In this document: positions 9,159 through 18,389 of the stretch, in pieces
How positions within the stretch are numbered: the stretch's first letter is position 1
How the letters are laid out: each line of letters starts with the position of its first letter
NCBI RefSeq assembly: GCF_033060595.1
Contig: NZ_CP133038.1
Coordinates: forward strand, 2,542,001 to 2,606,000
DNA: 64,000 nt
From: Pyramidobacter sp. YE332
GTDB taxonomy: Bacteria; Synergistota; Synergistia; Synergistales; Dethiosulfovibrionaceae
Direction of reading: 5' to 3'
The notes under the pieces: model-generated
Databases searched by the model: none
Seen by the model: only the letters and a program-made list of their open reading frames with translations
What the model was told of the DNA's origin: nothing
Position numbers and translations under genes: made by a program

Positions 9159-10187
9159 CTACACCCAATAAGGAACCTTGGTTCCTATGCCTTTTTCCAC
9201 TGCTTTATGGTAGGCACGGGAAACTACTGCAATATCTTCAACCCCCATACCGACGGCGTTAAAGTAGATTGTTTCTTCGTCATTCTCACGCCCTTTCTTT
9301 TTACCGTTGATGATCTCACCAAGCTCAGCCGTGATCTGTTCATCCTTAAACAGACCATCTCGCCACATCAGCGCTACAGTGCTAATCATACGATGTTTGA
9401 TAGTTTCCCACGTATCAACGAAAACCTTGTCGGCCAGCCTGACGCAGTCATATGTGTATTCATAATCAGCATTATTGATCATGAGAGCGCCTTTTTTAAT
9501 CCATTCCGCCTGCACAACGGGCTCTGTCGCAATAGTTACGGTGCTGATAATATCGCTCTTCCTGCAGGCACCGGAAGCGTCTTGAACTGCCGTAACTTTA
9601 AGACCGGGATACTTTGCGGTCATTTCCGCGGCGTAGCTTTCGGCACGTTCAAATACAATGTCAGTAATATAAACTTCCTTGATGGACGGACGAACGACCA
9701 TAGCGGCTTCGAGCTGCGTACGCGACTGTGCTCCCGCACCGAATATCGTCATTGTTTGTGCGTTTTGCACCGCGAGGTACTTCATCGCCAATCCGGCAAC
9801 GGCGCCAGTACGCTTGGCGCTGACCGTAGTCGCGTCAGAAATACATACCGGCACTTTCGATATTGGATCATTCAGAATCACGGTTACGGTTGCACGTGGC
9901 AGTCCTTGTTTGTAGTTGTTGGGATTGCTGCCAATCCATTTAATGCCAGACATGTTGTATTCGCCACCGACAAAACCTGGCATGGCATTGATGCGCCCGT
10001 AAATGTTTTCTTCTTCGATGGTTTTTCCCCAATGAAGAACGATTTTACCGGCATTGATCGCTTCTCCCTTGTCAAGCATCGAGAGAACTCGTTCGATATC
10101 GTGAATAACATCCGGCATAGAATTGCCCGCGAGAGAATTGACCTCCTTATTGTTCAAAAATAGAATTTCAAGATGCGAAGTACTCAT
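9159..10187 (-). CDS. Ornithine cyclodeaminase/mu-crystallin family protein (copy 1)
   Basis: A 342-residue protein with the family pattern: an N-terminal region with GRINAMPGFVGG, the KRTGAVAGLA segment (family RTGA motif), then a Rossmann site TIFGAGAQSRTQLEAA. The family includes ornithine cyclodeaminase, ketimine reductases and SbnB-like amino-acid dehydrogenases, so the exact reaction is open. It is diverged from the two paralogues at 16.1-18.2 kb, which are much more like each other. AAAGGAGCG precedes the ATG. It is transcribed divergently from an RpiR regulator, the probable controller. Confidence 0.85.
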   Translation of the reverse strand: MSTSHLEILFLNNKEVNSLAGNSMPDVIHDIERVLSMLDKGEAINAGKIVLHWGKTIEEENIYGRINAMPGFVGGEYNMSGIKWIGSNPNNYKQGLPRATVTVILNDPISKVPVCISDATTVSAKRTGAVAGLAMKYLAVQNAQTMTIFGAGAQSRTQLEAAMVVRPSIKEVYITDIVFERAESYAAEMTAKYPGLKVTAVQDASGACRKSDIISTVTIATEPVVQAEWIKKGALMINNADYEYTYDCVRLADKVFVDTWETIKHRMISTVALMWRDGLFKDEQITAELGEIINGKKKGRENDEETIYFNAVGMGVEDIAVVSRAYHKAVEKGIGTKVPYWV

Positions 10188-10437
10188 TGCGTCGCGCTCC
10201 TTTTGGAATAAAATTTGCCGAACTGTCCCTGCAGCATCGTACGATGTAATTCAATATTAGCATAAAAATTTTTTCTTGCAACAAAAAATAAAATTATTTT
10301 GTATACATAGACAAAGATTTTTCGACTGAATGGAAAAAACTTTGTTGAAAACCTTGAGATCTTCATCTTCTGAGATATTCATGATGTGATTCAAGCGGAA
10401 ATTTGTTATGATGGACATAAATCGAGGTGGGGCTGTA
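10188..10437. promoter_or_regulatory. Divergent intergenic control region (OCD-family gene / rpiR-type gene)
   Basis: An AT-rich 250-base gap between two divergent starts. It includes A/T tracts around 10255-10320 and must hold promoters for both sides. RpiR-family regulators usually bind such regions. I could not define a convincing operator by eye. Confidence 0.4.
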
Positions 10438-11292
10438 ATGCAAAATTTCTTGGAAAAAATTCAAAAGAGACAATCTGCTTTTTCTCCCGCAGTGAGAAAA
10501 GTTGCAACCTACATCATGGAGCATTACAGTGACATTCCTTTTTGTACGATTACTGATGTAGCGACAGCTGCCGGCGTAAGCGTGACATCGGTGATAAAGT
10601 TTTGCACTGAAATGCAGTATTCCGCATTTTCGGAGTTCAAACAGGCAATGCGGGATCATATTCAGCAAACTTTGATTAGTCACTACAATATCAACGACGA
10701 TAATTTCACCGAGGCACACCAACAGAGCGTTTTGGATGAAGTAACAAGACTAGATATCGAGAATATTCACAGGACAATGAATAACCCGATTAATCAAGAA
10801 AATATAAAGAAATTTTTTCACCTAGCTGAAAAAGCTCATATTATCTATACGATGGGATTCCGAACCTCGGCAATCTTTGCAACCTACACAAGTTTATTGT
10901 TGCGTATGCAAGGACTTACGGTTTTTCCGATTACGCCCGGAATTGGCGATTATATCGACAAAATGCTTACGGTTCATTCTGACGATTTAGTTATGGCCTT
11001 TTCATTCAATCGTTATTCAAAAGACGTGGTCAAGATGCTCAAAACGCTGCATGACAGAAAAATTCCTATCGTTTTAGTGACGGATGACAAGCTTTCACCG
11101 TCATATGTTTATGCAGATTTAGTTTTTACATGTTCGACACGGACACAGAATTACGTAGCGTCCTATGTAGGCTGCATGTCGCTCCTCAATTCAATTTTTG
11201 CTTATGGTATTTCACATTACAAAAGCTACGTGAAATCTTTAAGTCAACTTGAACAGTTTTATTCTGACTACGAAACTTTTTACGAGCCGTAA
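10438..11292 (+). CDS. MurR/RpiR family transcriptional regulator (HTH + SIS domain)
   Basis: A 284-residue regulator. Residues 1-75 form the RpiR helix-turn-helix (AFSPAVRKVATYIMEHY, then ITDVATAAGVSVTSVIKFC). From about 115 on lies a SIS sugar-isomerase-like sensor domain (HIIYTMGFRTSAIFA, VMAFSFNRYSKDVVKML, IPIVLVTDD). The ATG was chosen because GAGGTGGGG lies seven bases upstream; an earlier ATG at 10408 lacks one. Its position opposite the OCD-family gene suggests it controls the 3.2-10.2 kb catabolic genes, probably responding to a phosphorylated or amino-acid-derived ligand. Confidence 0.88.
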   Translation: MQNFLEKIQKRQSAFSPAVRKVATYIMEHYSDIPFCTITDVATAAGVSVTSVIKFCTEMQYSAFSEFKQAMRDHIQQTLISHYNINDDNFTEAHQQSVLDEVTRLDIENIHRTMNNPINQENIKKFFHLAEKAHIIYTMGFRTSAIFATYTSLLLRMQGLTVFPITPGIGDYIDKMLTVHSDDLVMAFSFNRYSKDVVKMLKTLHDRKIPIVLVTDDKLSPSYVYADLVFTCSTRTQNYVASYVGCMSLLNSIFAYGISHYKSYVKSLSQLEQFYSDYETFYEP

Positions 11293-11400
11293 GCCCGAGA
11301 ATTCGATATAAACGTCAAGACACATTGAATGGAATCTGAACGTTATAAAGAAGAAAAATCTCCCGTCAAAAGGAAACTCCAACACACGCACATTCTCTGG

Positions 11401-11427
11401 GGAGTCGCTGATTTAATCAGCGACTCC
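11401..11427 (+). terminator. Perfect stem-loop after the RpiR-type gene
   Basis: GGAGTCGCTGATT and AATCAGCGACTCC form a thirteen-pair perfect hairpin with one loop base. The T run behind it is short, so termination efficiency is uncertain. Confidence 0.5.
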
Positions 11428-11506
11428 TTAATTCATAATGATTAATCCATCCAGCGCATCATATGCTTCCATAGTGATAGCTCTTTAAGATGATTGAAAA
11501 TTAACA

Positions 11507-11563
11507 AAGCCCGGGTTGGATCGTGGCGAACTAAATGTTCGACATGATCCAACATGGGCTTTG
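11507..11563. repeat. Inverted repeat with 17-base loop
   Basis: AAAGCCCGGGTTGGATCGTG and CATGATCCAACATGGGCTTT pair with few mismatches. It may be a bidirectional terminator or an insertion-sequence end, since it lies just outside the IS30 relic. Confidence 0.4.
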
Positions 11564-11588
11564 TCGTATCTCGTATCGATAAAAGCTT

Positions 11589-11636
11589 TTATTCGATCGC
11601 GGTGACGGCGTAGTCCTGATCCTCGACGGCTTTTTT
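11589..11636 (-). pseudogene. Scar of a heavy-metal-associated (HMA/CopZ-like) domain C-terminus
   Basis: The minus strand reads KKAVEDQDYAVTAIE and a stop, nearly identical in protein and DNA to the last 15 residues of the copper ATPase's terminal HMA domain at 25.74 kb. The rest of the domain is missing; IS30 relic sequence follows directly. It is best read as the tail of a second HMA gene or a duplicated fragment. Confidence 0.55.
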
Positions 11637-11658
11637 CCAACTTTTAGAAGGCAAATAG

Positions 11659-12320
11659 TCAAACCAAGCGCAACGAGGCAGAGTAGAAAACTTCGTAAGG
11701 AGATTTCCAGTGAAGACATTTACGAGGTCGAGAGTTCAAGCGTCTGACATACATCTGGATAACTTCATTAGGTATATCCGTGACATCCTTCTTCTTTGGA
11801 AAACATTCCCGTAACAATCCGTTGGTGTTTTCGTTCGTACCCCGCTGCCATGGCTGGTGTGGTTTCGGATAATAGAGTTTCGTTCCGCCCAGACCGGCGC
11901 CAATCTGTTCGAAATTGTAGAACTCGCAGCCACGATCCGGAGTGACGCTTTCATGGGGCAGATCTTTCAGCATATCGATGACGGTCCTGGCGACGCTCTT
12001 GAGGTACGTACAGACAAAAGCGCCGCTGGAGATGCAGCGGTAAATCGTCGCATAGCTGATGGAGATAGAGTTTTTTCTCTTCTTTCAAGCGTGTAGCGAT
12101 CTGTTCGGGAGACCACTGCCTGAAGTCCCGACTTTTACAAGGGAAACGAAGACAACCCCATGCAGCATCAAGAGTGAGCGCGTTTTTTTCAACCGCAAAT
12201 TTTACGGATAGTTCCTCCTGTCGCTTCCCGCACAGCAAGAGGCCATCTCAAAAGCCAATTAAGGCGGCCCTTTGCTTTTCTGTGATGAAATTTATCCAGT
12301 GTTGAAGCACTGCATGTAAG
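11659..12320 (-). pseudogene. Degenerate IS30-family transposase
   Basis: Two frames carry IS30 signatures. The first is RQWSPEQIATRLKEE, from the middle of the protein. The second (from 11973) is LTPDRGCEFYNF-like DDE sequence with PKPHQPWQRGTNENTNGLLR and a normal C-terminus. A frame change and an apparent internal deletion of most of the catalytic core separate them. The N-terminal part above 12240 is barely recognisable. It is unrelated at sequence level to the intact IS30-family copies at 44-47 kb. Confidence 0.75.
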
Positions 12321-12535
12321 CGGAACGAAATGGTATCCTTCGTCTTTAAAGACAGTTCTGCAGTTTGGAGACAGTCTCTTTATTCTGCGCCCCTGCCGGT
12401 CAAGAAGAATTTCAGAGCCGCCCATGCAGCTTCAGCGAGCTTTCAACTTCATCTTGCCGCCATTGTTGTTTTGTTGAAGGAGTACAAATCACATTGTTTT
12501 TTAAACAAGGCCCAGTATTATTGAGACAATTTTTG

Positions 12536-14140
12536 TTACCCCATCTCTTCCATGCGCTTATACCATACGTCCTTCAGCTGACGCGCAGTCTTCGTCGAGG
12601 CAAGTCCGCCAACCAGAGTGCCCCGAAGCTCGCGAGGCAGAAGCTGCTGTGTGTTGATCAGGGCATCCACGACTTCGTCCGGTGGAATGACACTCCTGAT
12701 GCCAGCAAGTGCCATATCGGCTGCAACGTAGGCATTCCCAACGCCAATCGCGTTGCGCTTGATACAGGGAATTTCGACAGGTCCTGCCACGGGGTCACAG
12801 ATAAGCCCCAGGATGTTCTTGAGGGCAAGCGCCATTGCCTCACAACACTGCAAAGGGGTTCCTCCGGCAAGTTGGACAAGGCCTGCCGCAGCCATCGCGC
12901 TGGCGACGCCGATTTCAGACTGACAACCGCCAAGAGCGCCCGATACCGGCGCGCGCTTGGCGATGAGCACGCCCGTCATGGCCGCGACGAGCAGGGCGTC
13001 AATGATTTGGTCCTCGCTGGAGTGGAGCTGCTCGGCAGAGGTCAGGAGGCAGCCGGGAATGACGCCGCACGAACCCGCCGTTGGCGAAGCGCAGACACAG
13101 CACATGCTGCCGTTGGCCTCCATGACGCCGATCGCGCGCGCGACAGCCGTGCCGACGATGGGGCCTGAGAGATTTTTGCCTTCGTTCACAAGCTTCATGA
13201 GCTTCGCACCGTCGTCGCCGGGCATGAAGCCGGCCACAAGGTTGTTTTTGCCAAGGCCGGCGACGACGGACGCCTTCATGGTTTTCCATGCCTCGAGCGT
13301 CTTTTTGCGGATCCACTCGCGCGTGACGCCGCTGCGCTGCGCTTCAAATTCCTCGGCCACCGCGGGGATCGAGGAAGCCTTTGCGCGGGCAAGAAGCTCA
13401 TCGAAGCTATTCACGATCGGTTCAGCGTTGACAAGCTTGAAGTTCCACAGGCCAGCCAGAGGATAGACCTTTGAAGCAAGGAGCTTCAGCTTCGCCATGG
13501 CGTCCTCGCTCAGGGACTTGTCCGAGATCGCCGTGTGGAAATAGACGCCGTCCTTCACGGTCGACACGCAGGACTGGAAGGTTGCGCCGACTGCGGCAGA
13601 GAGCTCGGCAGCGGTGTAGGCTTTGGAGGTGGAGAACAAAACGCCGTCCTCGCTGCCATGGAGTTCGACAGGAAAACCGTCGACCTCGCTCATCTGGATT
13701 TCGCCGCCGCCGATCGTCAGGCCGACAATCCGATAACGCTCCCCGTTCCGGGTCAGTTCTGTGTCGACAGTTGCCGGGCTGTGGCTTGTGTCGTCTGGGT
13801 AACGATGGACGACGACAGGGATCCCTTGCGCCTTGGCTGTCTGGAGCGCCGTTTTGATTCCCGGAGAATCCTCAAGCTGGCCCAGCAGGCCCGCAACAAC
13901 GCCGGAGTCACTGGCGTGGCCCTTGTACGTCATCGAGAGCGCGCCGTAGAAGTAAAGGTCGATCGTGTCCGGTGCGCCGCCAATCAATTGGCGGCACATG
14001 CGCCCGATACGCACCATGCCTGCCGTATGCGAGCTGGATGGCCCCGTCATGATCGGGCCGATGGAGTCAAAAAGGCTCGGAAGACGGTCGGTATTGCCGC
14101 CGCTGTTCGTGCACATACCACACTGGGTACAGATGCTCAT
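12536..14140 (-). CDS. L-serine ammonia-lyase, Fe-S type, fused beta-alpha chain (copy A)
   Basis: A 534-residue single-chain serine dehydratase. The beta domain (about 25-220) has GPSSSHTAGMVRIGRM. The alpha domain (about 270-530) has ASPTAGSCGVIPGC, KRAPVSGALGGCQSEIG and CDPVAGPVEIPC, which carry the expected 4Fe-4S cysteines. The enzyme deaminates L-serine (or a relative) to pyruvate and ammonia, a standard route for amino-acid fermenters. The start has GGAGGAATACAT in front. A cysteine-rich N-terminal tail (CTQCGMC) precedes the usual start of the family. It is followed 107 bases upstream by a paralogue of exactly the same length. Confidence 0.85.
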   Translation of the reverse strand: MSICTQCGMCTNSGGNTDRLPSLFDSIGPIMTGPSSSHTAGMVRIGRMCRQLIGGAPDTIDLYFYGALSMTYKGHASDSGVVAGLLGQLEDSPGIKTALQTAKAQGIPVVVHRYPDDTSHSPATVDTELTRNGERYRIVGLTIGGGEIQMSEVDGFPVELHGSEDGVLFSTSKAYTAAELSAAVGATFQSCVSTVKDGVYFHTAISDKSLSEDAMAKLKLLASKVYPLAGLWNFKLVNAEPIVNSFDELLARAKASSIPAVAEEFEAQRSGVTREWIRKKTLEAWKTMKASVVAGLGKNNLVAGFMPGDDGAKLMKLVNEGKNLSGPIVGTAVARAIGVMEANGSMCCVCASPTAGSCGVIPGCLLTSAEQLHSSEDQIIDALLVAAMTGVLIAKRAPVSGALGGCQSEIGVASAMAAAGLVQLAGGTPLQCCEAMALALKNILGLICDPVAGPVEIPCIKRNAIGVGNAYVAADMALAGIRSVIPPDEVVDALINTQQLLPRELRGTLVGGLASTKTARQLKDVWYKRMEEMG

Positions 14141-14247
14141 ATGTATTCCTCCATATTTTGTAATAAACCACGCGGGGCGGTCGTATGTTGAAAACGTTTT
14201 CTGTTTCACGCTGAATTTCGATCGTAAATTTCAATCGCCTGGCTCCG

Positions 14248-15852
14248 CTACATCGTCGCGAGCTTTTTGTACCACCAGTCTTTGAGCTCGTGAGCTTTTT
14301 TCGTCGCGCACAGCCCGCCGCTCATCATGCCGCGAAGCTCACGGGGCAGATACTGTTGTGTGTTGATCAGGGCGTCAAGGACCTCGTCAGGCGGGATGAT
14401 GCTCTCAATGCCGGCAAGGGCCATGTCGGCCGCGGCGAACGCATTCGCGACGCCGATAGCGTTGCGCTTGATGCACGGCACTTCGACAGGACCGGCGACC
14501 GGATCGCACACGAGCCCAAGGACATTTTTCAGCGCGAGAGCATACGCCTCCTGGACCTGCTTTGCCGATCCGCCGGCCAGCTGAACCAGTGCGGCTGCTG
14601 CCATAGCGGACGAAACGCCGATCTCGGACTGGCACCCGCCAAGGGCACCGGAAACGGGAGCGCGTTTTGCGATAAGGACGCCGGTCATTGCGCCGGCCAG
14701 GAGAGCGTCGATAATCTGGTCGTCGCTCGAACCAAGCTTTTCTGCCGCGGTCATCAAGCAGCCAGGCATGATGCCGCAGGAGCCTGCCGTCGGACAGGCG
14801 ACGACCTGACGCATGGAACCGTTACTCTCCATGACAGCAAGCGCACGTGCGATTGCTGTACCCACGACGGGGCCGGAAAGATTCTGATGCACGTCAACGA
14901 GATTCTTGAGCCTCGCGCCGTCGTCGCCAGGAGTCAGGCCGCCCAGCAGACGGTTATGACCAGCGAGGCCGTTCTCGACTGCCACCTTCATGGCATTCCA
15001 GGCGGTCAGCGTCTTTTTGCGCACCCACTCGCGGCTCACGCCGCTCCGGCGCTCTTCATACGCCTCCGCGGCAGAGGGGGCTGACGTCTTCTCAGCAAGG
15101 GCGAGCCAGCTGGCGAAGGTGTCGAACAGAGGAACCGGGTCTTTCAGTTTAAAATCCCACAGGTTGCGCAGAGGGTAAACGCGGATCGACGCGCCGCGAA
15201 GGGCGTTTATCTGCGGCTCTGTCAGGGCCGTCTCGGTCAGAACGGTGTGGAATGCTTTACCGTCGTACTCCGTGGCCGTCACGGACTGGACGGAACGGCC
15301 GAGGAACGCTTCGACTTCGCTTTGGCTGAAACGGCGGTCCGCAAGGAACAGCGCGCCGTCTTCAAAACCATGGAGCAGGACGGGCCAGCCGTCCACCTCC
15401 TGCATCTCGATCTCGCCGCCGCCTATGGACACGCCGGAGATGCGGTAATGGACGCCGTTCCGCACAAGCGCCATGTCGACGGTCATCGAGTTGCGCGTCG
15501 ATTCGGGGTCGGCATGATCGTGAACCGGAATGCCGCGTTCGGCGGCAATCCTGAGCATCTTCCCAATCAGGCCGGAGTCTTCGAGCTCACCGAGCAGACC
15601 AGCAACAACCGCGCCGTCGCTCGCATGGCCTTTGTACGTTGTCGAGAGCGCGCCGTAGAAATACAGATCGATCGCGTCCGGATTGCCTCCGATCAGCAAT
15701 CGTCCCATACGCCCGATACGCAGGACGCCCGCTGTGGCGGAGCTGGACGAACCGGTCATGACAGGTCCAATGGAATCGAAGAGGCTTGGCAGTCGGTCTG
15801 CACCGCCGCGATCACTGTTGATGCACGCGCCGCAAGTGCTGCAATCAGGCAT
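14248..15852 (-). CDS. L-serine ammonia-lyase, Fe-S type, fused beta-alpha chain (copy B)
   Basis: A 534-residue paralogue of copy A with the same domain order: a cysteine-containing N-terminal tail (CSTCGACINS), the beta motif TGSSSSATAGVLRIGRM, then alpha motifs CPTAGSCGIMPGC, GGCQSEIG and CDPVAGPVEVPC. In the beta motif the His of SSSHTAG is replaced (SSSSATAG), a difference from copy A that may shift substrate preference. GGAGGAATATCC precedes the ATG. It is the upstream gene of the pair, so both are probably cotranscribed. Adjacent OCD-family genes suggest a wider amino-acid degradation cluster. Confidence 0.83.
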   Translation of the reverse strand: MPDCSTCGACINSDRGGADRLPSLFDSIGPVMTGSSSSATAGVLRIGRMGRLLIGGNPDAIDLYFYGALSTTYKGHASDGAVVAGLLGELEDSGLIGKMLRIAAERGIPVHDHADPESTRNSMTVDMALVRNGVHYRISGVSIGGGEIEMQEVDGWPVLLHGFEDGALFLADRRFSQSEVEAFLGRSVQSVTATEYDGKAFHTVLTETALTEPQINALRGASIRVYPLRNLWDFKLKDPVPLFDTFASWLALAEKTSAPSAAEAYEERRSGVSREWVRKKTLTAWNAMKVAVENGLAGHNRLLGGLTPGDDGARLKNLVDVHQNLSGPVVGTAIARALAVMESNGSMRQVVACPTAGSCGIMPGCLMTAAEKLGSSDDQIIDALLAGAMTGVLIAKRAPVSGALGGCQSEIGVSSAMAAAALVQLAGGSAKQVQEAYALALKNVLGLVCDPVAGPVEVPCIKRNAIGVANAFAAADMALAGIESIIPPDEVLDALINTQQYLPRELRGMMSGGLCATKKAHELKDWWYKKLATM

Positions 15853-16079
15853 GGATATTCCTCCAAAATGACTTAAACGAAGTGAAAAGCATAACATAAA
15901 TTTATCTAATAATATATATAAAACAGCGCTGAAAAAGGGCTGCGGCACGAAATATCGCGCGACAGCCCCAGATCATCGCAAGCCTGGCACCCTGCAGACG
16001 ACCTTCCAGAGTTCAAATCAACTGCGATTCGCGTTGGAAACCTCGGGGTGAAGCTCCGGAAGAGTAGTGCGCTGCGTTG

Positions 16080-17084
16080 TTATACGAACTCGTACTCTCC
16101 GCCAACGCCCTTTTCCTTGGCACGCTCAAGCACGATGCCGCCGACAGCAACGTCCATCGAACCGGTGCCGATCGGCAGGCAGAGAATGCGCTCATGGCTC
16201 TCTTCGACCGGGACGACACTCTTCTTGTTGGCGACGACTTCACCGATCGTAGCATACACGTCGCTCTCCTTGAGCTCGCCCTTCTCATAAAGGCCGCTCA
16301 GAGCACCGCGGTGCATGCACTGTTCGATGTGGTCGACAATGATTTTGTCGGCGTTCTTGATAAACTTGTCCTCGCACTCCTGGTAGGAGCCCATCGGGAA
16401 CAGGATCTGGCCGGGCTTGATCCACTCGTCCTTGACGTACTTGTCCTTGGACTGGGTGACGCAGACAATGATGTCTGCATCTTTGCAGACCTCTTCCGGC
16501 GTCTTCGCGATGACGATGTTGCCGTCCTTCACAAGGTGCGCGCAGTCGGCCTTATACTTCTCAGACGCAGCGGGGAACACGTCGTACACGACGACCTTGT
16601 TCAGCGTAAAGCGCTCGGCGAACGCCATGGTCTGGGTGTGCCCCTGCATGCCGGCGCCGTAAAGCCCCAGCGTAATATTGCGCTTCTTCGTGAGATAGCA
16701 CGAAGCGACGGCAGACTGGGCGCCGGTGCGCAAGTTCGTGATGTGAGCGCTGTCCATGACGCCGATAAACTGGAGCGTCGGAGCGTCGACCAGCATAAGC
16801 AGGGCAGAGACATAGGGCAGGTCCATGAGCGGACGCATGCCGAGGTTGCCGCCAGCCCACTTCAGGCCCGCAATGTCCTCGAAGCCGATGAACGCGGGCA
16901 TGGCGTTCATGAAGCCCTTGTACGGCGGGTATTCGGCAGTTTCGCCAAGGTCAAGGTTCACCTTGGCGGGGTTAATAACGGTACCTTCGCCCATGCCGTG
17001 GTATGTCTTCTCGACGACGTCCACGACGTCTTTCATCGTGATGAGGCTCTTGATCATATCCTGGCTCAGCAGACGGGTTTTCAT
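16080..17084 (-). CDS. Ornithine cyclodeaminase/mu-crystallin family protein (copy 2)
   Basis: A 334-residue NAD-binding protein with INPAKVNLDLGE, the substrate-side FMNAMPAFIG, THE RTGAQSAVAS segment and a Rossmann site GLYGAGMQGHTQTMAF. It is closely similar along its whole length to copy 3 next door, so a tandem duplication is likely. AGGAGGAACG lies ahead of the ATG. Ornithine cyclodeaminase turns ornithine into proline and ammonia, but family members also reduce ketimines or deaminate other diamino acids. Context with serine dehydratases favours an amino-acid catabolic role. Confidence 0.85.
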   Translation of the reverse strand: MKTRLLSQDMIKSLITMKDVVDVVEKTYHGMGEGTVINPAKVNLDLGETAEYPPYKGFMNAMPAFIGFEDIAGLKWAGGNLGMRPLMDLPYVSALLMLVDAPTLQFIGVMDSAHITNLRTGAQSAVASCYLTKKRNITLGLYGAGMQGHTQTMAFAERFTLNKVVVYDVFPAASEKYKADCAHLVKDGNIVIAKTPEEVCKDADIIVCVTQSKDKYVKDEWIKPGQILFPMGSYQECEDKFIKNADKIIVDHIEQCMHRGALSGLYEKGELKESDVYATIGEVVANKKSVVPVEESHERILCLPIGTGSMDVAVGGIVLERAKEKGVGGEYEFV

Positions 17085-17228
17085 GTGAAACGTTCCTCCT
17101 TATGGGGAAACCTGCGCGACAGCAGGTTCTAAAGGCTTTTGGCAGGGGCCGAAGCGCCACGCTGATCACGGCGGTTGGACAAGAATCCGGCAGCGGCCCG
17201 GGAAATCACTCTTTTCAGTCCAGCGGTT

Positions 17229-18236
17229 TTACACGAACTGGAAGCTGCCACCGATACCCTTCGCGATGGCGCGCTGGTAGATGACGCCGCCGACAGCTAC
17301 ATCCTGAGCGCCGGTGCCAATCGGGATACAAATCGTGCGCTCAGCAGGGCGGTCTTCGACGTATGCGAGTTTCTTTTTGCCAGCAACAAGTTCGCCGATC
17401 GTACAGTAGATGTCCTTCTCGGAAAACTTGCCCTCGGACACCACGTGTTTCAAGGCACCGCGGTGTAGGCACTGGCCGATGTGGTCAACGACGATCTTGT
17501 CAGCGTTGAGAATGAACTCGTCCGTACACTCCTGCCAGCTGCCCATCGGGAAGAAGACTTGCTTCGGCCTAATCCAACTGTCTTCGACGATCGGTTTCTG
17601 GGCCTGGGTGACAGCGACAATAGCATCACAGTCTTCGACCACGTCACGCGGAACAGAGCAGATCTCAATGTTGCCATTCTTCACGTACTGAGCAACATCT
17701 TTCTTGAACTTCTCGGCAGCCGGTGTGTAAACATCATACACCTTGATCTTGTTGAGCGTAAAGATTTCAGCAAATGCCATAACCTGCGTACGAGCCTGCA
17801 TTCCAGCGCCGTACAGACCGAACGTGATGTTCCGCTTCTTCGTGAGGTACTTCATTGCAACGGCAGATTGAGCGCCAGTACGGTAATTCGTAATCATCGC
17901 GCTATCCATGACGGACTTGAACTGGAGCGTCACGGGGTCAACGAGGAACATCATCGAAGAAATGTAGGGCAGTCCGAGGGCTTTTCGTTTACCGAGCGCG
18001 CCGCCAGCCCACTTGATGCCGGCAACGTTCTCCCAGCCGATGTAGGCCGGCATGGCGTTCATGTAGCCCGCATAGGGCGGGTATGGGCTGGTCTCGCCAA
18101 GGTCAAGGTTGACCTTGGTCGGGTTGATGACGTTTCCTTCGCCCATGCCGCGGAAGTTCTTTTCCACGATTTCGACAACATCTTTCATTGTAATCAAGCT
18201 CATGGCTTCCTTCTGGCTCAGCAACAACGTTTTCAT
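17229..18236 (-). CDS. Ornithine cyclodeaminase/mu-crystallin family protein (copy 3)
   Basis: A 335-residue close paralogue of copy 2, with NYRTGAQSAVAMKYL and GLYGAGMQARTQVMAF motifs and the same C-terminal GTGAQDVAVGG segment. GGAGGAATC precedes the ATG. The gap to copy 2 is 144 bases and both read in the same direction as the cysteine-desulfidase-family gene upstream. Keeping two similar copies suggests different substrates or dosage. Which substrate each uses cannot be told from sequence. Confidence 0.85.
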   Translation of the reverse strand: MKTLLLSQKEAMSLITMKDVVEIVEKNFRGMGEGNVINPTKVNLDLGETSPYPPYAGYMNAMPAYIGWENVAGIKWAGGALGKRKALGLPYISSMMFLVDPVTLQFKSVMDSAMITNYRTGAQSAVAMKYLTKKRNITFGLYGAGMQARTQVMAFAEIFTLNKIKVYDVYTPAAEKFKKDVAQYVKNGNIEICSVPRDVVEDCDAIVAVTQAQKPIVEDSWIRPKQVFFPMGSWQECTDEFILNADKIVVDHIGQCLHRGALKHVVSEGKFSEKDIYCTIGELVAGKKKLAYVEDRPAERTICIPIGTGAQDVAVGGVIYQRAIAKGIGGSFQFV

Positions 18237-18389
18237 GCACAGATTCCTCCTTGCGGAAAAGTAAGACCGTCAAACTGAAAACCATATAGACGCAAAATAG
18301 AGTAAAACGTTTGAACGTTACGGCAACGCAACGGGACCGCAGGCCTAGCACAACGCCCAGCCAGCGGAAAGACTTTAGACGCAACGCAT

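Noticed and set aside
16080-18236. Copies 2 and 3 of the OCD family as an assembly duplication
   Set aside because: They differ at many residues throughout and have different intergenic sequence, so they are true paralogues.
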